Of a DNA stretch of 64,000 nt, positions 21,426-32,404 are shown in pieces (position 1 is the stretch's first letter; each line of letters starts with the position of its first letter). The notes under the pieces are model-generated. The model did not search any database, was not told the origin of the DNA, and saw only the letters and a program-made list of their open reading frames with translations. The position numbers and the translations under genes were made by a program. This DNA is from Septoria linicola (lineage: Eukaryota > Ascomycota > Dothideomycetes > Mycosphaerellales > Mycosphaerellaceae), in contig CP099426.1 of NCBI GenBank assembly GCA_024114885.1, positions 744,001 to 808,000 on the forward strand, in the 5' to 3' direction.

Positions 21426-24207
21426 ATGGGGTCTATTCCTCAAGTCGAAAAGACTCTTCGACCTGATATCATCGACATCAGGAGTGATACAGCCGGCATT
21501 GAGCTCAAGCAGTTGATTCACAGTGGTCTTCAACCTGAAGATGGAAGCACTGAAAAGACCCTGCCAACGCTCTTGTTGTATGATAACAAGGGCCTCAAGC
21601 TGTTTGAAGAGATCACATATCTCGAGCAGTACTACCTGACAGGCGAAGAGATCAAGGTGCTAGAAGCGAGCGCCGACCAGATCGCGGAGAGAATCCCAAC
21701 AAATGCCTTGGTTGTCGAGCTGGGCAGTGGGTAGGATCTACCTACCCCATTCAGGCGACAGGCCTGAACTGTCCTCACTGACAAACAATTTAGCAACCTG
21801 CGAAAAGTCAAGATTCTGTTAGATGCACTCGAACGTGCTGGGAAGAGCATCGAATACTATGCCTTGGACCTGATGCAATCCGAGCTCGAACGCACGTTAG
21901 CTGCCGTGCCTAAGGACGCCTTCAAGCATGTGCAATGCTATGGCCTGTGGGGAACGTACGACGATGGTCTCGAGTGGCTCAAGCGAAGCGACAATGCAGC
22001 CAGGCCAAAAGCTATCCTATCACTGGGCTCAAGCATTGGCAACTTTCCACGCGATGATGCAGTCGGCTTCATTGCTCAATTTGCAGACACACTCAAACCT
22101 ACCGACTCTTTCGTCCTCGGTCTTGATGCATGTCAGAATCCCGACCGCGTCTACCATGCATACAACGACAAGGATGATGTGACGCACAATTTCACGATGA
22201 ACGGCTTACACCACGCGAACACCCTCCTCGGCAAGACGGCTTTCAACATTGATGACTGGGAGGCGATCGGCGAGTACGATCAAATTGGCGAACGACATCG
22301 TGCCTTCGTTGTGCCCAAGCGCGACGTCGAGGTCGAAGGTATTGCTATCAAGCGAGGCGAAAAAGTCCGGATTGAAGAGAGCTACAAATATAACAATGCG
22401 CAAGCGTTGCAGTTATGGTCTGCCGCCTCCGTCATAGAAAGTGCTGGCTGGACCAATGAGGATGGCAGCTATGGTGGGTAATTCCGCTCTGATCTTTGTC
22501 ACCAGATGTCACCCCAGACGGGACTTAAGTCCGGAGGTTGACAATCTGTGACATCAACCATATCTTTATCGAGATTTCTTGCTAACTTCTATCATTAGCT
22601 TTGCATATGCTCACGCGACCTGCAACAATGTATCCTACCAAGCCAGAAGAATATGCAGCAACTCCAGTGCCCTCAATACTCGAATGGGAGCAGCTTTGGG
22701 CTGTCTGGGATAAGGTTACGAGACAGATGATTCCCAACGAGGAATTGCTGGAGAAGCCAATCAAGTTGCGGAATGCCTGTATATTCTACCTTGGCCATAT
22801 CCCAACATTCTTCGACATCAAGATCAACGAAGCGACAGAACTAGGCTTGACTGAGCCAGCCTACTTCACGAAGATCTTCGAACGAGGCATTGATCCAGAT
22901 GTCGACAACCCAGAGCAGTGCCATGCGCACAGCGAAATTCCTGATGAATGGCCACCACTTGAGACGATTCTGAAATACCAGGAAGATGTCCGCAATCGTG
23001 TCCGCGATTTATACAAGACTGGTCGAGTCCACAAAGACAACTGGGCTGGGCGAGCAATGTGGCTAGGCTTCGAGCACGAAGTCATGCATTTGGAGACTCT
23101 GCTCTACATGGCGCTGCAAAGTGATCGCACACAGCCTCCCGAGAACACAATCAAGGCAGATTTTGAGCAGCTAGCCGCGAAGGCTAAGCGAGATGCGGTA
23201 CCGAACGAATGGTTCACGATTCCTGCGCAGACCGTAACCATTGGCTTGGACGACCCAGATACCGCTGATGGACCTACGCGACACTTTGGCTGGGATGTCG
23301 AGAAGCCAGCGTACACCACGAAGGTAGCATCATTCAAGGCTACTGCTCGTCCTATTACCAATGAGGACTATGCCCGCTACCTGTTGGACAAGAACGTTGA
23401 GCAGATTCCAGCATCATGGACGACTCAGAACAAACGCGACAGTGGCATCAACGGTCAAAGCAATGGAATTGCCAACGGCAATGACTCCGCTTTTGACAAC
23501 TTCATCAGTGACAAGTATGTTCGAACGTTCTATGGCGCATTACCATTGGAGTACACCCTGGCTTGGCCCTGCTCAGCTTCTTATGATGAATTGAATGGCT
23601 GTGCTCAGTACATGGGCGGTCGAATCCCGACCATGGAGGAGACTCGCAGCATTCACGAGTACGCTGCTCACCTCAAGAAGAAAGAGGCCGACAAGGCGCA
23701 GGGCAAGACGATTCCTGCGGTCAATAGCCATCTCGTCAACGAAGGCGTCGAGGAATCACCACCATCACAGTCTGCCTCCAACGGGTCCAGCAGTGATACT
23801 GCTGACCCGTTCAAGAGCAAGGAGCTCTTCGTCGACCTTGGTGATGCCAATGTCGGCTTTAAGCACTGGCACCCGATGCCAGTTACTCAGAATGGCCATA
23901 AACTTGCTGGTCTGGGTGAGATTGGAGGACTCTGGGAATGGACTAGCTCTGTGCTCGAGAAGAGAGATGGCTTCGAACCAATGAAGCTTTATCCAGCATA
24001 CAGTGCTGACTTCTACGATGCAAAGCACTATGTTGTGCTCGGCGGATCTTGGGCAACTCATCCAAGATTTGCAGGTCGCAAGTCGGTGTAGGTGTTTCCT
24101 CTGCGTATATTGTTGTGGAAGCCTGCTAATGAATGAACAGTGTCAACTGGTACCAGCGCAACTATCCATATGTCTGGGCCGGAGCTCGGCTTGTTCAGGA
24201 CCTCTGA
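21426..24207 (+). CDS. egtA: Ergothioneine biosynthesis fusion enzyme (Egt1/EgtA)
   Basis: Exons 21426-21730, 21794-22473, 22599-24087, 24141-24207 total 2541 bases, 846 residues. The N-terminal third is the EgtD-type SAM-dependent histidine trimethyltransferase (ELGSG SAM loop split by intron 1, later LGLDACQNPD). The middle is a DinB-like iron-binding domain (CIFYLGHIPTFFD and the HxxxH of EHEVMHLETLLYM). The C-terminal third is the formylglycine-generating-enzyme-like sulfoxide synthase fold, ending in GGSWATHPRFAGRKS and NWYQRNYPYVWAGARLV. The enzyme makes hercynine from histidine and then joins it to cysteine in an iron- and oxygen-dependent step; a separate lyase finishes ergothioneine. 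A Ser/Asn-rich insert around residues 610-650 is probably a loop. Complete, no lesion seen. Confidence 0.95.
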
Positions 24208-25161
24208 GCTTGATGATGTGCTATTTGCATGAACTTCACGACATGGGCCACGCTCAAGTACATCTACATAAAAGTTATCTTAGTATCTACATACTTCAGT
24301 AACGCGTAGTGAATCACACGACCTCTTGCTGCACTGATGCGAGAAGAAGATAAGCAGGGATGTGAGCAAGAAAGTGAAGTTACACAGCACGTTCGAGAAC
24401 CCCACGAGACTGACGCGCTAAAGCAGACCCCTGTTCAGCATGCATGTGAAAGTGAAGGGTTCGACACATCGCGTCTCTCGGCGCGTCGTCTGTACCACAT
24501 AGACTGGACATCCCACTCCGTACAAACAGACAGGTCATATTTCGGAAGACTGGTCTCCATATGAGTCTGTAGCTATCCGCTTGTCGTGTCCTGCTGTGGG
24601 TAGACGCTCCTGGCTCAGACAAGTATTCGCGGAACGTCTTGCTGCACACTTCTCGTGGACTCCATGCATGTTTGAACTCTGCCCGTCATCAGCTTCACAA
24701 CAGTCTCAGACTGCTGTTTGCAGTAGCGTCACTGTCGCCCCTCAGTCCACTTTTTGAGCCCAGGCAACGCAGGCCTGAGTGCATAAACACACATAAAGCT
24801 TGCGGATCCATCAACAGATCGACATCTGCAATCTCACCAAGACAACGCACTTCCACTTTTGCAACTCTTCTTCCAGACAATTCAGTTCGGAACCTGCCAC
24901 CCATCTTGCAGACTCCCGATCAGAATCTCGCACGCTCCACGAGGCGGTGGACCTCCGGAGTAACCTCGTTTGACACACAATATCTACTTTCACTCTCCAG
25001 AACATGCTCCCATCGCTGCCTGTCAGTTCCATTGTCGACCACAATAGCAACATTGCTCAGCATACAGGCAGCAGCCAGCACAAAAGAGTACATCGAGGTT
25101 GGAGGGATCCGACACAACAACAAAAAACGACTCGAAGGACCAAATAACCTACTGACCAGCA
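24208..25161. other. Intergenic and 5' leader
   Basis: No gene recognised. The right-hand 500 bases are CA/TC-rich like a long fungal 5' UTR of the following gene. Confidence 0.45.
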
Positions 25162-26527
25162 ATGGGGCAAGATCTCTACAAGTGGGATGAGGGCGGCGTC
25201 CTGAGTAAGTCAATCTGGCGTAAGCTGTCGCCTGCTCATGCTGACATCGCCAGAACACCACTGCCCAATCTGCCAAACACCACTCTCGCACGAGAAGTGC
25301 CGCACTACCTGTCTTGGAAAGCACGTCGAGTGGTGCCACCGATACCACAGCCTCTTCCGCATCAATTGGGCCACACGCTGCAATGCCTGCAAGACTTGTG
25401 ATGAGCAGCATGAGAAAAGACACAGGGACATCGCGGAGATTTTGCACAAGATCAAGAAGGTCAAGGCCGAAGAAGAGGCTGCCGCCGTAGAACTGCTGGA
25501 CTCGCCCGCGACTCCGAAGGTGCCAAGGGTCCCACTGACGGTCAAAGCCCTCAATACAATCGACGGCCCGCCAGCTATCGATGAAGGCCAAAAGACCACC
25601 AAGAAGGAGCGCAAGATGGCGAAGAAAGTTGCCAAGGCACTCGATAGAGACAAGTTCGTGACTACTGCCGACATCCTGCGTGTTGCCAAAGTCTTGCACC
25701 CCACACCAGAGCAAGAGGCGGAGCAGGCCGATGTCGAAGCTGAGGGCATGGCCGAAGATGAGGAGATTCGCTGGAATCTGAGGTTCAACTACAGCACATG
25801 CAACACCAAGTCCATCAGGCACGACTTCATCATCAAGGAGCGCTGCAGTCAGCACCAGATCCCCGAGGCCGACATGGAGAGTCTCCTTGAGCAGCTTGAG
25901 GTCGACATCAATGCAGTCGGCAAGGAGGGCGAGCTTGTCCAAGAACTGATCAAGGCCATCAAGAGTGACCTTCAGAACTTCCAGGACGAGGTCCAGAGTA
26001 CCGCCAGGAGCAAGGCCGGTTTCTGGCGGTGGGCGAACAAGAAGCACTATCGCGCGCTCCTAGACAGAGGCAAGGAGTGGGACGATAAGCACAAGCCGAC
26101 GGAGAGGAGCGATTGCGCTGCTGTCGACGAGCGGAGAGACAGTGCTGCGCCTACTGAGCCAGAACTGGAGGGAGACATCAGCCCAACAAGCTCGCGTCGA
26201 GGGAGCCTCGGCGTCCTCACTCTGTCGACCTCTGGCGCTAACAGCACCGATGGCACCGTCCTCACCATGTCGTCCACACTTGAAGAGCATGAGCCGGCTA
26301 AGAAGGTACCAGTTCTCAGTCTCCGAATCCCGTCAGCTCCGTCTAAATCAGCCGAGTCAGCTCCAGTTGGCGACCCAGGATGGACACAGGTGGGCAAGAA
26401 GCTGCTCAAGTCGCCGCCAAAGGGTAAGATCATCCTGGCGGGTAATGGTGGTCTGCAGCACCTTCACCAAAAGCCAAAGGACAGATTCGGTGCGTTGTCG
26501 TGGGCAGAGACCGCTAAGGGCGAGTAG
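25162..26527 (+). CDS. Zinc-finger-like hypothetical protein
   Basis: Exons 25162-25204 and 25254-26527 (49-base intron GTAAGT...GCTGACATCGCCAG) total 1317 bases, 438 residues. The short first exon encodes MGQDLYKWDEGGVL and the second opens with HHCPICQTPLSHEKC, then cysteines and histidines to ATRCNACKTCDEQHEKR, so residues about 16-70 could bind one or two zinc ions. A Lys/Glu-rich coiled stretch follows, then a central domain containing RWNLRFNYSTC and a Trp-containing FWRWANKKHYRALLDRG. The Ser-rich C-terminal part ends with WTQVGKKLLKSPPKGK and FGALSWAETAKGE. Family not recognised. A long minus-strand frame over the same DNA is a shadow. Confidence 0.75.
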
Positions 26528-27048
26528 CTGGCGCATAACATCGCATCGTACGGCTAGGTCATGAGATTCTTGGTCGAACTTGAGCATCTTGGAGGTAATG
26601 CGCCGCTGATATGAGAGGGTAAGCGACTGCGCAATGGTTGATGCGTGCGCGTGTTACTCTGTGTTCATGGTCTCACGGGGAAGGTCTCAGCGCAGGCACC
26701 GGCAAGTAGAAGGAAGATAGACATGGCGACTGTCCTCCGGAAGGGCTGTTCGAGCCCACACGACTCGTTCCTTCGTTTCGTCCGCATCGTGCCTGCCGCG
26801 TGTAAAGTGTGCTGGAAGTGATCTACGCGACTTCCATTGCTAAGCATGCTTTCGGCTCTGCCCGCCGATAAGCGATAAGCCATGATGACTGAGGTCAGGG
26901 CAGAAAATGTGGCGGAGACTTTGCAAGTCTTCCCTTACACAAGCTGCTCTCCAATTTTCCATTTTCCATAGGACCGGCCAGGCTCGAAGAAAGAGGAAAA
27001 CATCTGGAACCAAGCCGACTTTCAGCGAGAACCACAAACACCGCCACT
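26528..27048. other. Intergenic between two plus-strand genes
   Basis: Nothing beyond a 3' UTR and the NMD3 promoter. The last 60 bases before NMD3 are A/C-rich leader. Confidence 0.5.
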
Positions 27049-28614
27049 ATGTCGATGGAGATCGACTCTGTCGCCCTCGAGCACCGTCCGGCCACCATGG
27101 CCACGGTGCTCTGTTACAACTGTGGTGCACCGATCGATGGCACACAAGCAGCCGGTGCCCTCTGCAACGACTGTCTCAAGACCACAGTCGACATCACATC
27201 AAACATTGAGCGAGACGGCATATTACTTATGTGCAGAGACTGCGACAGATGGCACTCCCCGCCAGCAACATGGGTCGTTGCAGCGCCCGAATCACGAGAA
27301 CTGCTTGCGTTGTGTCTACGGAAACTACGAGGTCTGCACAAGACGAGAATCATCGATGCGAGTTTTATCTGGACCGAGCCCCATTCGAGGCGTGTGAAAG
27401 TGAAGATCACAGTACAGCAAGAGGCAATGGCTGGGACAGTGCTACAGCAGACATTCGATGTGGAGTTTGTGCAGAATTACAAGCAGTGCCCAGACTGCGC
27501 AAAGTCATACACACACAACACATGGCGAGCTGTCGTGCAAGTGCGGCAAAAGGTGCCTCACAAGAGAACCTTCCTATACCTCGAGCAGCTTATCCTGAAG
27601 CAAGGTGCGCATGGCAATACGATCAATATCAAAGAGGTGCCCAATGGGATAGACTTCTACTTTGCGGAGCGAAACAGTGCAGAGAAGTTTGTGGACTTCT
27701 TGCAATCAGTGGTACCCGTGACCACGAAAAAGGCACAAGAGCTCATTTCTATGGACACGCACACGAGTGTAAAGAGCTACAAGTTCACATTCTCGGTCAA
27801 CCTTGTACCGATTTGCAAGGACGATCTCGTTGCGCTACCGCCCAAGCTTGCGAAAGCAATTGGAAACATCTCTCCTCTTACTCTCTGTTATCGAATTGGC
27901 ACGTCGGTGAACCTCCTGGATCCGAACACATTGCAATCAGCCGACCTCAGCACACCCATCTACTGGCGAGAACCTTTCTCGCCTCTCGCAGATGTCAAAG
28001 AGCTGATCGAGTTCGTGGTCATGGACATTGAACCCACTGGACTACGAAAAGGCAGATTCGAACTTGCGGAGGCAACAGTTGTCCGTGCTTCAGATCTCGG
28101 CGTCAACGACAACACATATCTTATCCGCACACATCTCGGTGGTGTGCTCAATGCAGGAGACAGCGCGATGGGATACCTCTTAGCGGGAACACAATTCAAC
28201 AACCCCAACTGGGAGGCTCTGGAAGAGTCGAAAAAGTATGCGGGCACAATTCCCGACGTGATACTTGTGAAGAAGCACTACGAGCGCAAGAGGAAGAGCG
28301 GAAAGGGCCGCAACTGGAAGCTGAGGAGAATGGCCCGTGACGAGGGCGAGATGAAGCCTAGGAAGCAAGACCAGGACCGTGACGAGATCGATTACGAGCA
28401 GTTCTTGCAGGATCTCGAACAGGATCCAGAACTCAGAGGCAATCTCAACCTCTACAGGAACAGAGAAGCGGCTGCCGCGGCCGCAGCAGCCAGCGAGATG
28501 GAGACTGACGATGAGGACGAGGAGGGTATGCAGATCCCCATGGACCAGCTTATCGATGAGATGGAGGACATGGGCATGGAAGATGTCAGCGAGGAAGACA
28601 GTGACGACGAGTAG
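27049..28614 (+). CDS. NMD3: 60S ribosomal subunit export protein NMD3
   Basis: Single exon, 521 residues. NMD3 is the adaptor that links the pre-60S subunit to the exportin Crm1. The N-terminal zinc-binding part shows four CxxC pairs: CYNC, CNDC, CRDC and CPDC (last within YKQCPDCAKSYTHNTW). The central region has the conserved QKVPHKRTFLYLEQLILK and GIDFYF segments. The C-terminus carries a basic stretch (KKHYERKRKSGKGRNWKLRR), consistent with a nuclear localisation signal, and an acidic, methionine/leucine-containing tail (LIDEMEDMGMED) that fits the leucine-rich export signal region. Two more ATGs (codons 3 and 17) follow the first; the first is chosen by position only. Confidence 0.95.
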   Translation: MSMEIDSVALEHRPATMATVLCYNCGAPIDGTQAAGALCNDCLKTTVDITSNIERDGILLMCRDCDRWHSPPATWVVAAPESRELLALCLRKLRGLHKTRIIDASFIWTEPHSRRVKVKITVQQEAMAGTVLQQTFDVEFVQNYKQCPDCAKSYTHNTWRAVVQVRQKVPHKRTFLYLEQLILKQGAHGNTINIKEVPNGIDFYFAERNSAEKFVDFLQSVVPVTTKKAQELISMDTHTSVKSYKFTFSVNLVPICKDDLVALPPKLAKAIGNISPLTLCYRIGTSVNLLDPNTLQSADLSTPIYWREPFSPLADVKELIEFVVMDIEPTGLRKGRFELAEATVVRASDLGVNDNTYLIRTHLGGVLNAGDSAMGYLLAGTQFNNPNWEALEESKKYAGTIPDVILVKKHYERKRKSGKGRNWKLRRMARDEGEMKPRKQDQDRDEIDYEQFLQDLEQDPELRGNLNLYRNREAAAAAAAASEMETDDEDEEGMQIPMDQLIDEMEDMGMEDVSEEDSDDE

Positions 28615-29728
28615 AGTGTTCGTGCTCCGAGCATTGATCAGCATTGATGTCTTTATGTTTGGCGCTGGCAGGTGTTGTGGGATGACGATGTGAAGCACGA
28701 GAGCATGTGGCACCGAGGCGTAGAGCTAGCCTCAGGGTACTGATACCCTTACGCGATGTATCTACGACGCAATGCATTGAGGCGGCCTTGGCCGCTTGAT
28801 ATTCTTGGCCTTACCAGCAGTCCCTCCAGAGCCAAGCTCAGCCTTGCGGTCTAGGGAAGACTGTTGAGTCACACGAGGGATCCCTCAAATCGACAGGTGC
28901 TGAGCTTTGCACAATGCCTTCACGCTGTCGCGCCATAAGATCAGCAGGCCATGCTCATCCTTGATCACTGCACGCATGATGGCCATGCAGGTGTAGAAGA
29001 ATGTGCAAGAATCACAGGTTCGCCAAGTAGTCCCAATACACTACGCGGATCATTCGGCCTCTTGCTGCTGCATGCAAGACATCCTCTCCACGATTTGCCA
29101 AATTTACATTGGCCAGGCCAAGATCATCGGCATATGCAGGCCGAACGAGGATGCTCGGCGCTGGGAGAGGAACGCTCGAGCATGTTGGCCACGAGTCACA
29201 TAGCATTCATCCTTGTAGCAGACAAACACAAATAAACAGACACTGGCGAAACTTCTTGTTCTTCTTTAGTTCATGACTACTGACGTTGTGTGAACCATTG
29301 TCGCGAGACCAGTGCCACCGGATATCTGTCTAGCCTTCGCTTAGTGTGCGTCTTCCTTCCTGATTAGTGGCTCCTTCTCCACTTCACTCACCACTTTCCC
29401 CGGCGCTACTCTTCGCCTTTCGTCGAGCAACGAAGAGTGCTCCGCTGGCGGACAACAAATCACACTACATTCACAGGAAGAAGTGGGAGTATTTGTAACG
29501 CATTTGGTAGAGGGCAGGATCGCGGCTGTGTGAGGGACGGGATTCTCTGCGAAGAACAGATCGCTGCCATTCGCTATCGACGACATCGCATCCCACTTTA
29601 TCGACCGGACGAGCTTCCGAAGCACCAGAACACTTTTCGAAGGGAGCGAAGTTGGCAAAGTCTGGATTAAAGAGAACGGCTTTCTGAAAGCCACTGCCTT
29701 CAGCGGGACCATAAAAGCGACTTGATCA
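28615..29728. other. Intergenic, no clear gene
   Basis: A short minus-strand open segment near 28780-28850 (…KAKNIKRPRPPQC…) ends in a stop and is preceded by a CCCTAG acceptor-like site, but no upstream exon can be built. The minus frame at 29341-29952 is antisense to the next gene. Neither is called. Confidence 0.35.
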
Positions 29729-30570
29729 ATGGCCTCGTCACAAGATGCTGTAGCAGGTGCGGCTCTGCCAACAATGAGTACGGCTAGAGCGCTATCTGAG
29801 GAGGAGAACAAGCCTGTCGAATTGAGCACTCTTGACGCTGCTCGCGATGTCGTCCCTGAGACACCCGGTAGTCCTGCGGTGTTCGAGGACGCTCTGCAAA
29901 CACAGGCTGAGACTGCCACAAGTACGGCACTACAACAACAATCTGTAGCCACGATAGAAGCGGCACCTATTACTGCACCTCATGATGCTCTGCGCCGTAC
30001 GGAGACGGAACACCTAGGACCCGCAGCAGAGACAGAAGGACCCATAGCTCAGACGACGACCGCATCTGCGGGACCAGTCCTTCTGATCTCTCTGATGCTT
30101 ATAACTGGAGCCCGTCACCCGTACAAGATTGACGAGAAGTATCTACAAAATCGAAAAGTCACGGCGCAAGACGCTGCGGGCGAATTTGATCCAAAAGAGC
30201 TGAGCGGGTACCAATTGAAGGAGCTGATCTGGACGGACTGGCGCTCGGAGTGGGAGCCTCGTCCTAGCAATCCTGGAAGGATAAGACTCATCATCATGGG
30301 AAGGATGATTGAGGACAAAGGCATATTGAAAGGTGGGTTGAGGCCGTCTTGTTCATGGCAGAACCGCGGGATATGGTTTCGACAATATGCTAATGTGTTT
30401 GCACAGACCTTCCCTTCAGCATCACATCGACGAATGTTGTCCACATGACGGTCAAGCCTGCTGATATCGTGGACGACGACGAAGCTGCGAATGCTAAAGG
30501 CACTGGTAAGACGGTCCGACAGCGCGAGTCTGAAGAGCAAGGCGCGGGATGTAGGTGCGTTATAATGTGA
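29729..30570 (+). CDS. Membrane-anchored ubiquitin-fold (UBL3/MUB-like) protein
   Basis: Exons 29729-30332 and 30407-30570 (74-base intron, GTGGGT, branch CTAATG, CAG) total 768 bases, 255 residues. The first ~115 residues are disordered, Ala/Thr/Glu-rich. Residues about 118-220 form a ubiquitin-like domain: VLLISLMLITGARHPYKI, LKELIWTDWRSEWEPRPSNP, IRLIIMGRMIEDKGIL, then VVHMTVKP. The protein ends in GCRCVIM, a CaaX box of the farnesyl type with a neighbouring cysteine that could be palmitoylated. This is the layout of UBL3/MUB proteins, which sit on the plasma membrane and bind E2 enzymes or sort cargo to small vesicles. The start could also be the ATG at 29774. Confidence 0.85.
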
Positions 30571-31093
30571 TTGGCGGGAGAGAGACATGCTCCAGTGCAA
30601 AAATGCGCCTCGCAGGGCCATGGTAGAGAGGTCTACATTCCTTGGAGCATCATACAATGCATCAAGCATGAGAATCGTCAGGGTTGCGGCGTTCTGGAGG
30701 TCGAAGCATATGGGCAGGAGCAATGGGACATGGCGTGAAAGATGTGTTTGCAGGCGTTCTGTCATCTTTGGCTGGGGCTGTAGCATAGACGGGTGGCATG
30801 AGTGACGTGGCTTACGCAGCGAGTCGATACGTACAAGTTCAACAAGAAAGGCATGGTGTACATCAAGTTTCATTCGAGTATTTATGCAGTCGTAGTGGGC
30901 CCTCTTAGCAGAGTCTGCGAGGCAGTCCGCTGAGAAGGTAGTATACAGCGAAGCGTAGCCGTGACTCCATCTATGCGTGCCTCTCTTCGTCGTTCTATTC
31001 CCTCGGAGCGGGCATCAGCAGCTCATCTCTCGCCATCTTCCTATCGTGTCATCGCAGCATCCTTATGCAGGCTCCATAGCAACCTCCATCTCT
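30571..31093. other. Convergent intergenic region
   Basis: 3' ends of the ubiquitin-fold gene and UMP1 face each other here. Nothing else seen. Confidence 0.5.
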
Positions 31094-31634
31094 CTACCAA
31101 CATTTCATCTTAAACCTCGTCTCCATCTCCGAATGGAAATCCACCGAATCCCTCATCTCCTCGCCCGTGAACACATCCTCCCACCCAATCTCACAGTCCC
31201 GCCCACTCAGCACATCCGCATGCACGCCTCCCATCCCCGCACCAAAGCCTCCTCCCAACACACTCGGTCTCCACTCTCCCGCCCGCACAATCGAGAGCTC
31301 CATCTGTCGCTTCACAGGCTCTGCGATGCCGTACTGACGGCGGAGGAGTTCGTATTTGAGGCCGTCTTGTTGGTTGCGCCAGTTGGCGAGGCGGTTTTCG
31401 AGGGGGTGCGCGGATTGGAGGGAGATGTTGGCGCCGGTTGATGTGGTTTTGGGGGCGGGTGTGCTGAGGCTGAGGTTTGAGCGGAGGGTGTCGTGGACGC
31501 CTGGGGCGGAGGGGGCGCCGATTTGGGCGTGGGAGTGGGTTGGGTTGTTGGAGGAGGGGACGATGCGGAGAGACTGGGAGGGTTGGGTCAGGAGGGTGGG
31601 TTTGAGGTTTGTGGTGGTTGTGAGGACTGACCAT
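31094..31634 (-). CDS. UMP1: Proteasome maturation factor UMP1
   Basis: Exon 1 carries only the ATG (31634-31632). A 58-base intron (31631-31574, GTCAGT...CTCCCAG) follows, then exon 2 at 31573-31094; 483 bases, 160 residues. The protein starts MSLRIVPSS and contains GAPSAPGVHDTLRSNL, HPLENRLANWRNQQDGLKYE, RRQYGIAEPVKRQMELSIVR, then GGVHADVLSGRDCEIGWEDV, the full UMP1/POMP pattern. UMP1 is the chaperone of 20S proteasome half-mers and the first substrate of the finished particle. Without the intron the same ATG opens a Pro/His-rich frame that is spurious. Coding DNA is C-rich in the 5' half and G-rich in the 3' half. Confidence 0.92.
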
Positions 31635-32404
31635 GATGGTGGTGTTTGAGCGGCGCTCAGATCGTATTGTGGATGGGTTGAAGCGCTCTTAGTCGTTCAG
31701 ATAGGTTTGAATTTGTCTGTCTGGTGCTGGAGATCTGTTGAGGTGATATGTCGATTGCGTGGCGATGGCAGAGTGTTGGATGTGTTTGGTGAGCTGTCTG
31801 TTCGTCGCGTGGACCTTCAGGCAAGCACGATAATGATGCGCGGCTGCTCCTGCCTGAGCCTGAGCTTGCCGCCTCACTTCATGCCCGCTGACCGCGATAG
31901 AGTTCAGGCACACGACATCAACAGCGACATTCACTTCTCCGTTTTCTCTTTCCATTTTCTTCTGTTCATCTTGCTATGGACTCATGGACAAGCTGCTAAT
32001 CAAGCGTACGCCTTGTGCTTTTTGCAGCGTCTTTTGCGAGTTCTCGCGCACGCTGCTGCGCTGACTCTCGCCATCGTGTTTCTCTTTGGTGGCTTACGGC
32101 CGACAATATCGGAGCAACGAAATCCTTCGATGACGCTCTATACCACTGTGTGGTATCAAGACGTGGTAGGTGTCGTCGCTGACATACCGCGACTCGGCCG
32201 GGGGAAGCGCGTCGACTAAGTCTGGTTGTTACGTCCGTTGCACTGCTGTCTGTATAGATATAAAGCTGGCTCGTGTGTTGAGAAGGATATATCTGTCCCC
32301 AACAAGCCAACTCGATCTCTTTGCCAATTCAACAAACCTATAGCCGAGAAACATAGTACAAAGCAGCTAAGACCCAGTAATTCGAAAGGCCATACCACAG
32401 CAAA
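31635..32404. other. Divergent intergenic region of UMP1 and the DUF4188 gene
   Basis: No gene seen. It must contain both promoters. Confidence 0.5.
32253..32265 (+). promoter_or_regulatory. Possible TATA box
   Basis: TATAGATATAAAG lies 140 bases upstream of the DUF4188 start codon, at a plausible distance for a fungal core promoter with a ~100-base leader. Position and composition only. Confidence 0.4.

Noticed and set aside
24920..26047. Minus-strand open frame of 375 codons
   Set aside because: Antisense to a spliced zinc-finger-like gene with better protein character. Leu-rich composition is what a Glu/Lys-rich gene gives on its opposite strand.
31191..31634. Pro/His-rich frame starting at the UMP1 ATG
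   Set aside because: Disappears when the intron after the ATG is spliced, which restores full UMP1.
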